64,000 nucleotides of DNA from NCBI GenBank assembly GCA_043789035.1, contig JAYWIG010000039.1:1-64000 (forward strand), in the 5' to 3' direction. The first letter of the stretch is position 1, and each line of letters opens with the position of its first letter. The translations under genes were made by a program, and so were the position numbers. The notes below the pieces were generated by a model. The model did not search any database, had not been told where the DNA came from, and saw only the letters and a list, made by a program, of their open reading frames with translations. The DNA comes from JAYWIG01 sp043789035 (GTDB lineage: Bacteria; Pseudomonadota; Gammaproteobacteria; Burkholderiales; Burkholderiaceae_E). This document shows, piece by piece, positions 1 to 8,704 of this stretch.

Positions 1-364
1 AAGCCAACGTGTAATCTCGTTGGGTTCGCTTTATCCCTGTCTGCATTTGACTTCCCCTTTTTGAATTAAAAAGGTGTCAACTTCTTTCAGGACGGGTCAC
101 GAGAAAGAAAAAAGGCGCCACCGGCGCCTTTTCCCTTTTCCCACCCCAGTTTGACTGGTTTTTCTCACTCACTTACTTACCGAATAGTTATTAGCAATAA
201 GTGGGCCAGTTTGATCAGATTGAAACTAAGTGTTTGAAGTAATTCAGTATTTCAGTAATTGCAGTTTGTGTTAGCCGCAATTTGTTTCAACAAAGTAAGA
301 ACATTCGACGAGAATAAATGCACATTGGCCATGCAAGAGAGCTTACACCGCTACAATTTTCGTA
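1..364. other. Leading intergenic region
   Basis: No gene can be supported here. An open stretch in frame 1 ends at a TAA at 67-69 and could be the tail of a gene upstream of the window, but 22 codons are too few to judge. A strong hairpin follows at 110-132 (separate entry). The rest, up to the rnfB start, is AT-rich and should hold the rnfB promoter. I see no convincing -35/-10 pair. A short perfect inverted repeat, TTTGTT-TC-AACAAA, lies at 281-294. Confidence 0.5.
110..132. terminator. Rho-independent terminator hairpin
   Basis: A 10-bp stem (AAAAGGCGCC at 110-119, GGCGCCTTTT at 123-132) encloses a three-base ACC loop. A-rich sequence lies before it and a T-rich run (TTTTCCCTTTT) after it, so it can work in both directions. 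It most likely ends transcription of a gene left of the window and insulates rnfB. Confidence 0.8.
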
Positions 365-1048
365 ATGCCGCTGAATGACTCAACAACGCAACTCGACGCC
401 GCTAGTGACTTAGTGACACGATTAAATGCGCTACTACCCCAGACCCAATGTCAACGTTGTGGCTTTGACGGTTGCTTACCCTACGCTACCGCAATGGCGC
501 AAAGTACATCGAAACCAAATCGCTGCCCACCCGGTGGTCCGAACGGATTAAAAGCACTTTCCGAAATCTTAGGTAATCCGGCAAACTTCGAATTAATGCT
601 GGACTCTTCTTGCGGCGAAGTAAGTCCACGAACTGTTGCGTATATTCGAGAGGATTTATGCATTGGTTGCACCAAGTGCATCGACGTCTGCCCAACTGAT
701 GCTATCGTGGGTGCTCCGAAGAAACTTCATTTTGTCATTACCGAATTTTGCACTGGCTGCGATTTGTGTTTACCACCTTGCCCGGTTGATTGCATCAGCA
801 TGACAGCGATCGACGATGCAAACAAGTTTTCTTGGGAACAATGGTCAACTGATGATGCTCAACGCTCCAAAACACGGTTTGAGAAAAAACAGCTCCGATT
901 AAAGGCCGTTGCTGCAATTACAAACACTGAGAACAAACCACACTTAATGCTTGCGCCCGGCAAAGATGCGATTAGCAGCGCCCTAGAACGAGCAAAAGCT
1001 AAAGCCAAGCAACGACTTGCCAACTCTGCCACCCAAGCAAAAAAATAG
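365..1048 (+). CDS. rnfB: RnfB-like 4Fe-4S ferredoxin protein
   Basis: This 227-residue iron-sulfur protein is of the short betaproteobacterial RnfB type. The N-terminal third carries a four-cysteine cluster motif of the Fe-S domain (C-x2-C-x4-C, then a Cys-Pro-Pro further on). Two 4Fe-4S ferredoxin motifs follow, CIGCTKCIDVCP and CTGCDLCLPPCP, around residues 99-145. The C-terminus is Lys/Ala-rich and probably unstructured. No hydrophobic N-terminal anchor is seen, unlike full RnfB of the Rnf complex, and no other rnf gene is in the window. It probably acts as a soluble electron carrier. The nth gene starts 16 bases downstream, so the two are probably co-transcribed, an arrangement common in Burkholderiales. 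Confidence 0.88.
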   Translation: MPLNDSTTQLDAASDLVTRLNALLPQTQCQRCGFDGCLPYATAMAQSTSKPNRCPPGGPNGLKALSEILGNPANFELMLDSSCGEVSPRTVAYIREDLCIGCTKCIDVCPTDAIVGAPKKLHFVITEFCTGCDLCLPPCPVDCISMTAIDDANKFSWEQWSTDDAQRSKTRFEKKQLRLKAVAAITNTENKPHLMLAPGKDAISSALERAKAKAKQRLANSATQAKK

Positions 1049-1064
1049 ACTGCAAGAAACATTC

Positions 1065-1727
1065 ATGAATCCACAGAAACGTTATGAGATTTTCTCGAGG
1101 CTTAAATCTCTTAACCCGAAACCGACAACCGAGCTTGAATACAGCTCTCCATTTGAGCTTCTCGTCGCCGTATTGCTGTCTGCCCAAGCCACCGATAAAA
1201 GCGTGAACCTTGCAACCCGAAAACTATTCGCTGCGGCCAACACTCCAGCAAAAATACTGAGTCTCGGTGAAGCGAAGGTGATTGGATTTATCCAAACGAT
1301 TGGCCTATTTCGCTCGAAAGCAAAGCACTTGATGCTGACTTGCGAGATACTTGAAAATAAACACCAAGGTCAAATACCCCGTGATCGGGACAGTTTAGAA
1401 GCATTGCCAGGGGTTGGTAGAAAAACTGCCAACGTTGTCATGAATACAGCCTTTGGCGAACCCACCATCGCCGTCGACACACATATTTTTCGCGTTAGCA
1501 ACCGCACGAAAATTGCGCCAGGAAAAACACCACTTGCCGTTGAAGAGCGGCTAATTAAATTTATCCATGACGACCATAAACTCGATGCTCATCATTGGCT
1601 AATTTTGCATGGCCGATATACCTGTAAAGCAAGAAAACCCGAATGCTGGCGTTGCCCGATTTTAGATTTGTGCGAGTATCGAACTAAAACACCAGCCCCA
1701 GAAGGCGAGGATGGCTACGATGTTTGA
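1065..1727 (+). CDS. nth: Endonuclease III
   Basis: DNA glycosylase/AP lyase that removes oxidised pyrimidines in base excision repair. The helix-hairpin-helix with the catalytic lysine is in LPGVGRKTANVV, the catalytic aspartate is in VDTHIFRVSNR, and the C-terminal 4Fe-4S cluster ligands are spaced C-x6-C-x2-C-x5-C. The ATG at 1065 gives 220 residues, a normal family length, and begins with the usual MNPQKRYEIF-type N-terminus. An in-frame start further upstream would run into rnfB. It overlaps the start of the DUF1841 gene by 8 bases, suggesting translational coupling. Confidence 0.95.
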   Translation: MNPQKRYEIFSRLKSLNPKPTTELEYSSPFELLVAVLLSAQATDKSVNLATRKLFAAANTPAKILSLGEAKVIGFIQTIGLFRSKAKHLMLTCEILENKHQGQIPRDRDSLEALPGVGRKTANVVMNTAFGEPTIAVDTHIFRVSNRTKIAPGKTPLAVEERLIKFIHDDHKLDAHHWLILHGRYTCKARKPECWRCPILDLCEYRTKTPAPEGEDGYDV

Positions 1728-2151
1728 TCCCTCCCAAGCCGACGTTCGAAAATTCTTTTGTGAGATTTGGAAAAAACACATCACGCAACTGCCACTAACG
1801 CCGCTCGAAGCGATGGCACTCGATTGGGTGCTTGAGCACCCCGAGTACCACGACGACTTAGCAAACCTTGATGCGGCGTTAAAAAGAGATTACTCAGTCG
1901 AGGCTGGGCGCACGAACCCTTTCTTGCATTTATCGATGCACTTGGCCATTAGCGAGCAAGTTTCGATTAACCAACCACCGGGAATAAAGCAGGCCTATGA
2001 AACACTAGGGCGCAAGCGCAACTCCCTCCATAAGGCGGCTCACGCGCTAATGGATTGCTTGGGCGAAGTTGTATGGAACTCACAAAGAACTGGCCTTCCT
2101 CCGGATGGGGCTGCCTACATTGATTGCGTCGCCCGCAAATCATCGTCATAA
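1720..2151 (+). CDS. DUF1841 family protein
   Basis: 143-residue cytoplasmic protein of the DUF1841 family, whose function is unknown. It contains the family's N-terminal MFDPS...VRKFFCEIWKKH stretch and the central NPFLHLSMHLAISEQ segment. An ATG also exists at 1711, but GAGG at 1707-1710 is well spaced for the ATG at 1720, and family members begin with MF-[DN]-PS. It overlaps nth by 8 bases and is probably the last gene of an rnfB-nth-DUF1841 operon. Confidence 0.85.
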   Translation: MFDPSQADVRKFFCEIWKKHITQLPLTPLEAMALDWVLEHPEYHDDLANLDAALKRDYSVEAGRTNPFLHLSMHLAISEQVSINQPPGIKQAYETLGRKRNSLHKAAHALMDCLGEVVWNSQRTGLPPDGAAYIDCVARKSSS

Positions 2152-2209
2152 AACCGTAACGGTTAGAATCTAGCGCACTTCCGTTGTAACTTTCTTAGGA
2201 TCTTTTTCC

Positions 2210-2845
2210 ATGTTTGGACGGCTAATGCCCCGCGAAGGCAACTTCTTCGCATTGTTTGACAATCATGCGGATCGTATCTCTGAAGGTTCACGCGAGTTAG
2301 CCCAACTGATGGCTAACTTTTCAGAACCTCACGTACGGCAAAAACATCTTGAGAGCATTGATGCGATCGAAAAATCGGCTGACAAGATTACTCACGAAAC
2401 GATTTCCCTATTACATAAGACCTTCATTACTCCTTTTGATAGAGAAGTGATTCTCTCGTTAATCAACCAAATGGATGACATTTTGGATTTGATCCAAGAC
2501 GTCGGCGAATCGATGTTGCTCTACGATATTCAAGAAATAACGCCAGAGGCGCAACAGCTGGCTGATATTAATCAAATGTGTTGTGATCGAGTCAAAGCGG
2601 CGGTAAATCTATTAAAGTCGATGGATAACGCCGAAGCAATCTTGAAGCTGTGCCAAGAGATTGACAGGCTTGAGAGCGACGCCGATAGAGTAATGCGCGC
2701 AGCAATGTCGAAACTTTTTCGTGGTGAATCGGATGTTCGTCAGCTCATCAAGCTAAAAGCTATTTATGAATTACTCGAAGCAGTTTCTGATAAGTGCGAG
2801 GATGTTGCTAATGTGCTTGAAGGCGTTGTCCTAGAAAACGCTTGA
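2210..2845 (+). CDS. DUF47 PhoU-like phosphate transport accessory protein
   Basis: 211-residue all-helical protein of the DUF47/PhoU-like family. These proteins are found beside Pit transporters and are thought to modulate phosphate uptake. The N-terminus LMPREGNFFALFDNHAD and the internal repeat of acidic helices (TPFDREVILSLINQMDDILDLIQD, KLKAIYELLEAVSDKCEDVANVLE) are typical. AGGA lies about 10 bases before the ATG. A small inverted repeat, AACCG-TAA-CGGTT, sits in the leader at 2152-2164. The pit gene follows after 7 bases, so the two form an operon. Confidence 0.9.
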   Translation: MFGRLMPREGNFFALFDNHADRISEGSRELAQLMANFSEPHVRQKHLESIDAIEKSADKITHETISLLHKTFITPFDREVILSLINQMDDILDLIQDVGESMLLYDIQEITPEAQQLADINQMCCDRVKAAVNLLKSMDNAEAILKLCQEIDRLESDADRVMRAAMSKLFRGESDVRQLIKLKAIYELLEAVSDKCEDVANVLEGVVLENA

Positions 2846-2852
2846 GACGTAG

Positions 2853-3863
2853 ATGATGGCAACTCAAATGACCGTTTCAGTTTTAGTATTCTTGGTTATT
2901 TTAGCGCTTGCGTTTGACTTTATGAACGGCTTTCATGATGCCGCGAATTCCATTGCAACCGTTGTGTCCACAGGTGTTTTGAAACCTCTTCATGCGGTTG
3001 CTTGGGCGGCATTTTTCAACGTCGTTGCGATTTTCTTGTTTGAACTTAAAGTTGCGGCGACGGTCGGTAAAGGCATTGTCGATCCTAAGCTAATAGACCA
3101 CTATGTGATCTTCGGCGCACTCGTGGGTGCGATCTCGTGGAATCTAATTACCTGGTTTTACGGTATTCCTTCAAGTTCGTCACATGCGCTAATCGGCGGC
3201 ATGATGGGCGCCATGATGGCCAAGGCTGGCACTGGTGGCTTAGTATCGACAGGCATCATCAAAGCTGCCACATTCATCTTGTTGTCTCCCTTGATGGGTT
3301 TTTTGCTTGGGTCATTATTGATGTTGGCGATTGCTTGGATATTTGTCAGAGCAACACCGAAAAAGACAGACAAATGGTTTCGACGATTACAGCTAATTTC
3401 ATCAGCGTTGTATAGCTTAGGACACGGCAGCAATGATGCCCAAAAGACAATGGGCATTATTTGGTTACTTTTGATCGCAGCTGGCTCCGTCGGGCTGGAT
3501 GCAAAAATGCCGCCGCAATGGGTCATTTGGTCTTGCTATCTAGCCATCGGCGCCGGAACGCTGTTCGGTGGATGGCGCATTGTGAAAACAATGGGCCAGA
3601 AAATCACCAAGTTGCGACCTGTCGGCGGTTTTTGTGCTGAAACTGGCGGCGCCCTCACACTATTTGTTGCTTCAGGGTTTGGTATTCCCGTATCGACGAC
3701 GCACACAATTACTGGCGCAATTGTCGGCGTAGGGTCGTCTCAAAAGATTAGTGCAGTCCGCTGGGGGGTTGCGGGAAGCATTGTATGGGCTTGGGTACTT
3801 ACCATCCCGGCATGCGCAATTATCGCTGCTATTTCTTGGTGGATAGGCAAACAAATTCTTTAA
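2853..3863 (+). CDS. pit: Low-affinity inorganic phosphate transporter, Pit family
   Basis: 336-residue polytopic inner-membrane protein with about ten hydrophobic segments. It has the two inverted Pit signature repeats: GFHDAANSIATVVSTGVLKP near the N-terminus and GHGSNDAQKTMGI in the second half, plus GIPSSSSHALIGG and GIPVSTTHTITGA. It imports phosphate (as metal phosphate) by proton symport. The start is ATG at 2853 or 2856; the difference is one residue. Its TAA overlaps the ATG of the next gene (TAATG). Confidence 0.94.
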   Translation: MMATQMTVSVLVFLVILALAFDFMNGFHDAANSIATVVSTGVLKPLHAVAWAAFFNVVAIFLFELKVAATVGKGIVDPKLIDHYVIFGALVGAISWNLITWFYGIPSSSSHALIGGMMGAMMAKAGTGGLVSTGIIKAATFILLSPLMGFLLGSLLMLAIAWIFVRATPKKTDKWFRRLQLISSALYSLGHGSNDAQKTMGIIWLLLIAAGSVGLDAKMPPQWVIWSCYLAIGAGTLFGGWRIVKTMGQKITKLRPVGGFCAETGGALTLFVASGFGIPVSTTHTITGAIVGVGSSQKISAVRWGVAGSIVWAWVLTIPACAIIAAISWWIGKQIL

Positions 3864-4615
3864 TGCAAACAAATCCTTTAATGCCAACAAATGCCTATCA
3901 ACAGCTTTGGATAGAACTCCCACCCATCAACGGTGGGCAGCCCCAGCGCTTGCTGGTATTCCTTCATGGAGCGGGTTCTAATCCAGATTCATTCGCACCC
4001 GTGGCAATTGCTTGGCAACTCAAATTTCCAACAGCGGCCGCTTTCATATTGCAGGCCTCTTTGCCCTCGGCGGTGCCTGCACCCGAAGGTTTTGCGCCAC
4101 GATTCGATTGGCTACCATCGCACAACCATGAGCACTCAGCAGTAAGAGGCGCTGCGCTTACCGTGGAAAAAGCGATTCGAACTATCCAGGCCGAGACGGG
4201 TTTAGGTGCTCATCAAACTGTGGTCATTGGTTATTCACAGGGCGCAACCGTAGCCCTAGACACCGCTCGACTTGCCCCAAAGGTCGCCGACATAGTGGTG
4301 TCATATGCGGGCCAATTAAATGGTGCAATTCTTGCAGTCGAAAAAATCTCAGCGTCCGCGCTACACCTAATTCATGGCGAACTCGACAGCGTCGTCACCG
4401 TAGATAAGGCTCAACGCGCTTACTCCCAATTAATGCTCGCGCATGGTGACGTTACGCTCGACATTCTTGAAAATGGTACACACACTATCGATCAAGACAG
4501 TATTAACGTGGGTACGACCCGAACCATGCAAACTATTTTTCGCGGCCGCAAGAAAAACCTTGGCGTAACAAAAACCGAACGCCTTAACCCAATAAGCGCA
4601 GATAAACTGCATTAG
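3863..4615 (+). CDS. Alpha/beta-hydrolase, phospholipase/carboxylesterase type
   Basis: 250-residue cytoplasmic esterase of the phospholipase/carboxylesterase (YpfH-like) family. LVFLHGAGSNPDSF forms the oxyanion-hole strand, and the nucleophile Ser is in the elbow VIGYSQGA. The C-terminal part supplies the aspartate (HGELDSVV) and histidine (NGTHTID). The ATG overlaps the pit stop codon (TAATG), which supports this start over an in-frame one inside pit. The natural substrate cannot be told from sequence. It is probably co-transcribed with pit and the following sulfatase. Confidence 0.82.
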   Translation: MQTNPLMPTNAYQQLWIELPPINGGQPQRLLVFLHGAGSNPDSFAPVAIAWQLKFPTAAAFILQASLPSAVPAPEGFAPRFDWLPSHNHEHSAVRGAALTVEKAIRTIQAETGLGAHQTVVIGYSQGATVALDTARLAPKVADIVVSYAGQLNGAILAVEKISASALHLIHGELDSVVTVDKAQRAYSQLMLAHGDVTLDILENGTHTIDQDSINVGTTRTMQTIFRGRKKNLGVTKTERLNPISADKLH

Positions 4616-4619
4616 ATAT

Positions 4620-5975
4620 ATGAACGAGTCGAACGCAAAAACCAATATGAAAGATGCCGCTAAAAAACGTCCGAACATCATTTACATCGTAGCCGATGAT
4701 CTAGGCTATGCCGATCTAGGCTGCTACGGCGGAAGAGAGCCTGTTTCACCCAACTTAGATAAGCTCGCGGCCAACGGCATTCGATTCACTCAGGGCTATT
4801 CGAACGCCCCAGTTTGCTCCCCTACCCGCTTTGCGCTCATGACTGCCAGATATCAATACCGTTTACGCGGAGCGATGGAAGAGCCTCTTGCAAGCAAAGC
4901 ACGCGGCAATGCGGTCTTGGGCCTTCCACCTAGTATGCCCACGATGCCTTCGCTCTTGAAAGAGGTTGGCTACAGCACCGCTCTGATAGGCAAATGGCAT
5001 TTAGGTTTCGAGCCGCACTTTGGCCCACTCAAGTCTGGTTATGACGAGCACTTTGGTCCAATGGCCGGCGGTGTAGATTACTTTACCCATAAAGATAATC
5101 CCGGAGTTCATGATCTTTGGCTCAATGGCAAAGAAGAGCATCGCGATGGCTATCTAACCGATTTACTCTCAAGGCATACGATTGAGTACATTGATAGGCA
5201 CGCCACTCGGGCCAAAGCTGATACCCCATTCTTCATAAGCTTGCACTACACAGCACCTCATTGGCCCTGGGAAACCAGAGACGATTACGAAGTAGCCAAG
5301 AGCACTTCGAAGAACTTGTTTCATCTCGATGGTGGCAATATTCAAACCTATCGAAAAATGATTCATCACATGGATGAAGGCATTGGCTGGATTATGGAAG
5401 CACTAAAAAAGCATCAACTACTCGACAACACATTCATCATTTTTACCAGTGATAATGGCGGCGAGCGGTTTTCCGATAGTTGGCCTCTGGTGGGCGGCAA
5501 GATGGATTTAACCGAAGGCGGAATTCGCGTGCCTTGGATAGCGCATTGGCCCAGTGTTATTGCCCCAAACCAAACGACATCCCAGCATTGCATGACCATG
5601 GATTGGAGCGCCACTGTCATGGATTGCGCTGGAGCGATGCCAAAGCCTGACTTTCCTCTAGATGGCGTCTCATTGATGCCCGTGCTTCAAAACGTAGGGA
5701 AAGAATTCGAGCGCCCCCTGTTTTGGCGCATGAACCACAAACAGCAAAAAGCCTATCGTTTAGGTGATTGGAAATACCTTAAAGTGAACGAACATGAGTA
5801 TTTATTCAATTTAAGCCACGACGCGCGCGAACGTTCAAATCAACGGCATAAAAACCCTGAACTTTTCGAGCAAATGAAAACCGCTTGTTATGCTTGGGAA
5901 GCAACTGTTCCAGAGATTGCGAAAGACGCTTCTATCAGTCTAGGATATGGCATCGCTGACATGCCAGCCCGTTAG
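4620..5975 (+). CDS. Type I (formylglycine) sulfatase
   Basis: 451-residue arylsulfatase-family enzyme hydrolysing sulfate esters. RPNIIYIVADDLGYADLG carries the metal-binding DD (residues 26-27). The sulfatase motif C-x-P-x-R is CSPTR at 66-70, so the Cys must be converted to formylglycine by a maturation enzyme that is not in this window. GKWHLG and TSDNGG are further family motifs. There is no obvious signal peptide, so it may be cytoplasmic. That is unusual for enzymes acting on sulfated polysaccharides and fits a small-molecule substrate better. The neighbouring esterase gene lies 4 bases upstream. Confidence 0.88.
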   Translation: MNESNAKTNMKDAAKKRPNIIYIVADDLGYADLGCYGGREPVSPNLDKLAANGIRFTQGYSNAPVCSPTRFALMTARYQYRLRGAMEEPLASKARGNAVLGLPPSMPTMPSLLKEVGYSTALIGKWHLGFEPHFGPLKSGYDEHFGPMAGGVDYFTHKDNPGVHDLWLNGKEEHRDGYLTDLLSRHTIEYIDRHATRAKADTPFFISLHYTAPHWPWETRDDYEVAKSTSKNLFHLDGGNIQTYRKMIHHMDEGIGWIMEALKKHQLLDNTFIIFTSDNGGERFSDSWPLVGGKMDLTEGGIRVPWIAHWPSVIAPNQTTSQHCMTMDWSATVMDCAGAMPKPDFPLDGVSLMPVLQNVGKEFERPLFWRMNHKQQKAYRLGDWKYLKVNEHEYLFNLSHDARERSNQRHKNPELFEQMKTACYAWEATVPEIAKDASISLGYGIADMPAR

Positions 5976-5983
5976 AACAAATT

Positions 5984-6667
5984 ATGCAAAATCAACTAGG
6001 CCTTTCTCATTTTTGGCAAAATGCCGACTCCGTATCGCATGGCGTTGCGTACTTACTGTTGGCTATGTCGCTTATCAGTTGGTTCATTATTTTCAAGAAA
6101 ATCTTCAGCGTCTGGCAGTCGAAAAAAGCAGCGAAATTTGCTGCAGATGACTTTTGGAATACTGCGACTCTAACCGATGGAAGTAAAGCACTATCGGCAG
6201 CGGATACATCAGGTGTTTTTAGTGGCCTCGCCGTCAAGGCTGTGCAAGCGGCGTCCTTAGAACCATCGAGCGAACTCATCGCACATTTCGACAAAGAAGC
6301 GTTGATTACTCGCACCCTACGTCAAGAAATAAATGCAAGCTCTGCGCAGATGGAAAGCGGCTTAACGATTTTGGCATCAGTTGGCAGCGTTTCTCCATTT
6401 GTGGGTTTGTTCGGAACCGTGTGGGGCATTTACCATGCACTGATCAATATCGCTGCAAATGGTCAGGTGCTCATTGATAAAGTTGCAGGCCCAGTGGGCG
6501 AAGCCCTGATCATGACGGCGGCAGGTTTAGCCGTTGCCATCCCCGCGGTACTTGCCTACAACGCTTTTGTACGAGCAAATCGAGTAACGCAGGCCCAGCT
6601 CGACAGCTTTGCTTACGATTTACTTGGTGTGTTAACGGCCGGTAAACGAGTCAGCAAACAAGGGTAG
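5984..6667 (+). CDS. exbB: Biopolymer transport protein ExbB (MotA/TolQ/ExbB)
   Basis: 227-residue inner-membrane protein with three membrane segments: near residues 20-40, then the conserved pair around 130-190. The segment LTILASVGSVSPFVGLFGTVWGIYHAL and the PVGEALIMTAAGLAVAIPAVLAYN helix are the ExbB/TolQ signature. With ExbD it forms the proton-driven motor energising TonB-dependent uptake. The exbD gene follows after 4 bases. No tonB gene is in the window, so TonB must be encoded elsewhere. The btuB receptor at 8.7-10.6 kb is an obvious client. Confidence 0.93.
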   Translation: MQNQLGLSHFWQNADSVSHGVAYLLLAMSLISWFIIFKKIFSVWQSKKAAKFAADDFWNTATLTDGSKALSAADTSGVFSGLAVKAVQAASLEPSSELIAHFDKEALITRTLRQEINASSAQMESGLTILASVGSVSPFVGLFGTVWGIYHALINIAANGQVLIDKVAGPVGEALIMTAAGLAVAIPAVLAYNAFVRANRVTQAQLDSFAYDLLGVLTAGKRVSKQG

Positions 6668-6671
6668 CATC

Positions 6672-7151
6672 ATGGCATTTGGAAGTATTGACGGCCAAAG
6701 TAACAAGCAGCCTATGGCTGAAATCAACACCACCCCTCTTGTGGACGTGATGCTAGTGTTGCTAGTGATATTCATCATCACGGCACCCTTGTTTACTCAC
6801 GCCATTAAGCTAGAACTGCCTACGGCACAAGCGCCTATAGCACCAGAAAAACCAGAGACAATCACGCTCGCGATAGACCCAGCCGGTAAGCTTTTTTGGA
6901 ATAATGACGCGGTCACAACTGACGAAGACTTAAAGCGAAGACTATCGCAAGCGGCTTTGAAAACTCCGCAGCCCGATATTCAACTTCGGGCGGATAAAGA
7001 TACGAAGTATCAGCGCTTGGCAGAGATTATGTCAGCAGCCCAGCAATCTGGGCTTGGGAAAATTGGCTTCGTTACTGACCCAAAACCGGACCCAAAACCG
7101 GCCCCAAAACCGGCCCCAAAACCGGACCGAAAGCCAGAGGCACAAAAGTAG
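6672..7151 (+). CDS. exbD: Biopolymer transport protein ExbD
   Basis: 159-residue single-pass protein. The N-terminal cytoplasmic stretch leads into EINTTPLVDVMLVLLVIFIITAPL, which contains the conserved membrane Asp of the ExbD/TolR motor. The periplasmic domain follows and ends with GLGKIGFVTD. After this normal end there is an extra Pro-Lys-rich tail of about 22 residues made by a 12-base tandem repeat (separate entry). The gene is convergent with the parA gene, and the two stops are only about 10 bases apart. Confidence 0.93.
   Translation: MAFGSIDGQSNKQPMAEINTTPLVDVMLVLLVIFIITAPLFTHAIKLELPTAQAPIAPEKPETITLAIDPAGKLFWNNDAVTTDEDLKRRLSQAALKTPQPDIQLRADKDTKYQRLAEIMSAAQQSGLGKIGFVTDPKPDPKPAPKPAPKPDRKPEAQK
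7079..7126 (+). repeat. 12-bp tandem repeat in the exbD tail
   Basis: Four consecutive 12-base units, CCCAAAACCGG followed by A or C, lie in frame and encode alternating PKPD and PKPA. They produce a stiff, basic periplasmic extension of ExbD. Copy number is likely to vary among strains because in-frame changes are tolerated. Confidence 0.9.
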
Positions 7152-7161
7152 TTTCCCTAGT

Positions 7162-7791
7162 TTAAGAAACCCACTTAATCAACGGCTGCCAGCTGCTTAC
7201 GTCTTTATCAACACGCGAAGCTGGAACATCAAACAACGTTAGGCCATGAGCAGCAAGGTGCACATAGTTTTGTGTATCACGCAGGTAAGCTGCAACCGGT
7301 AGTTCTAAGCCACCAACAAAGCGCTCAAGTTGCTCAGCCGCTTTAGTACGAGCATCAACGCGCATACCAACAATACCTACTGTGCTTCGAAACACCTTCG
7401 AAGTCTTGCTGCTCTTAAAAATTGCTTCTAGGTCTTTCAAGAATGCGCCAGTTGCAAGCACATCAAACATTGAAGGTTGCAACGGCACAAGGATTTTGTC
7501 TGCCACACGAACTACGTCGGCAATGAATTTCTTTTGCATCGCGGCGGGGGTATCGAGCACGACATGAGTTACGCCCTTAGGTGGCTTGGCAATACCAGAA
7601 CTTAACTCCCAAGTTTGAATTGCCGCCGCATTTGTTGGGCGTAAGCCTAGCCAATGACGAGCTGATTGCTGCTCATCAAAATCGCCGAGCATAGCACTCT
7701 GGCCAGTGGCAGCGAAGTAACCCGCTAAATTCGTTGCAAGTGTTGTTTTACCGACACCACCTTTGGGGTTTACTACTGCGATAACTGGCAT
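7162..7791 (-). CDS. Orphan ParA/MinD-family ATPase
   Basis: 209-residue P-loop ATPase. The deviant Walker A motif is in VVNPKGGVGKTTLATNLAG, the Walker A' aspartate in MLGDFDEQQSA, and the Walker B-like strand in THVVLDTPAA. ParA proteins position DNA or protein cargo by ATP-dependent dimerisation. The ATG at 7791 follows GAGGA and gives the usual N-terminus MPVIAVVNPKGG; a longer in-frame start is not needed. No ParB partner is adjacent. It lies 58 bases downstream of btuF on the same strand, so it could be read through from the B12 operon, but a functional link is not implied. Confidence 0.82.
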   Translation of the reverse strand: MPVIAVVNPKGGVGKTTLATNLAGYFAATGQSAMLGDFDEQQSARHWLGLRPTNAAAIQTWELSSGIAKPPKGVTHVVLDTPAAMQKKFIADVVRVADKILVPLQPSMFDVLATGAFLKDLEAIFKSSKTSKVFRSTVGIVGMRVDARTKAAEQLERFVGGLELPVAAYLRDTQNYVHLAAHGLTLFDVPASRVDKDVSSWQPLIKWVS

Positions 7792-7849
7792 GGAATCCTC
7801 ATTTAAAAAGTTTGATGCATGGTACCAAACAGGACGCCCAGTCACAAAA

Positions 7850-8704
7850 CTATCTTAACGAATCGAGCCTTTCACACAACACTGTGAGAGAGTCTAAAAG
7901 TTTTGTTGACGGCTGCGACAGCGTTGATTCTGGTAAAGAGATAAATGTCCAGGATGAGCTTTTATCGACGGCCCTTTTACGCCAGTACTCCTTTGCCGAG
8001 ACATTGTTAGCAGAAACTATTGCACGAGTTTCACTTAGGACTACGGCTTCAGGATTCACGACTGCTGAACTCTGAGTTGCAGGTGCCAATAAAACTTGAG
8101 CACCACAATGCTTCAGCGCATTGGCCATGAAACTCGATTGGCCAACTGTCATTAACGGCTCAGACCAAACCTGCACAAATACAGGTACTACCCGCGCATG
8201 GATTCGAGTTTCTAACGATTTCTTATAGGATTCAACTCGTTGGCTTGCTCTGCTTGGAGGCTGCTGCGAAATTGTTAGCAGTACCTCAAAATTGGCAATA
8301 ATGTCCTTAAGCGTTTTTGGTTCACTCACAAACACGCGTAGCCCTAAGGACTCTAAACGAGAAACACTAGTTGCCTTTAGACCTGCGCCCCAAAGCATTA
8401 CTAAATCGGGCTTCAATTTCGCAATGTTCTCAATTGACGGCTCGGGAAAAGCTGACAAGCGAACCACTCTCTTTTCGGCAATCTTGCTGTGAACATCAAC
8501 CGCAATAATCTGCCTATCAAGCCCTGCCTCAAAAGCCATGTCTGTTAGGTGGGCAGAGAGCGTCACAACGCGATTCGGCTTACCTAACAAAACAATTTCA
8601 CGCCCCCAATCGTCTTTCAAAGTGATGGGGGAAATGGCGCCCGCGAAGCCTATTGAATAAATGCAATAGGCGATAAAAAAGCAGGCTTTCGAAACTATCT
8701 TCAC
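7850..8704 (-). CDS. btuF: Periplasmic cobalamin-binding protein (BtuF-like)
   Basis: 284-residue helical-backbone metal-receptor protein with an N-terminal signal peptide (hydrophobic to about residue 23). PNRVVTLSAHLTDMAFEAGL and IENIAKLKPDLVMLWGAG are typical of BtuF-type receptors that deliver vitamin B12 to an ABC importer. The GTG start overlaps the btuB stop (GTGA), so the two are translationally coupled, and the shared riboswitch upstream supports cobalamin as the ligand. No BtuCD permease/ATPase genes are next to it. Confidence 0.85.
   Translation of the reverse strand: MKIVSKACFFIAYCIYSIGFAGAISPITLKDDWGREIVLLGKPNRVVTLSAHLTDMAFEAGLDRQIIAVDVHSKIAEKRVVRLSAFPEPSIENIAKLKPDLVMLWGAGLKATSVSRLESLGLRVFVSEPKTLKDIIANFEVLLTISQQPPSRASQRVESYKKSLETRIHARVVPVFVQVWSEPLMTVGQSSFMANALKHCGAQVLLAPATQSSAVVNPEAVVLSETRAIVSANNVSAKEYWRKRAVDKSSSWTFISLPESTLSQPSTKLLDSLTVLCERLDSLR

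Noticed and set aside
1..69. Open frame at the left edge as the tail of a gene.
   Set aside because: Only 22 codons and no recognisable C-terminus; two of the three forward frames stop at similar positions.
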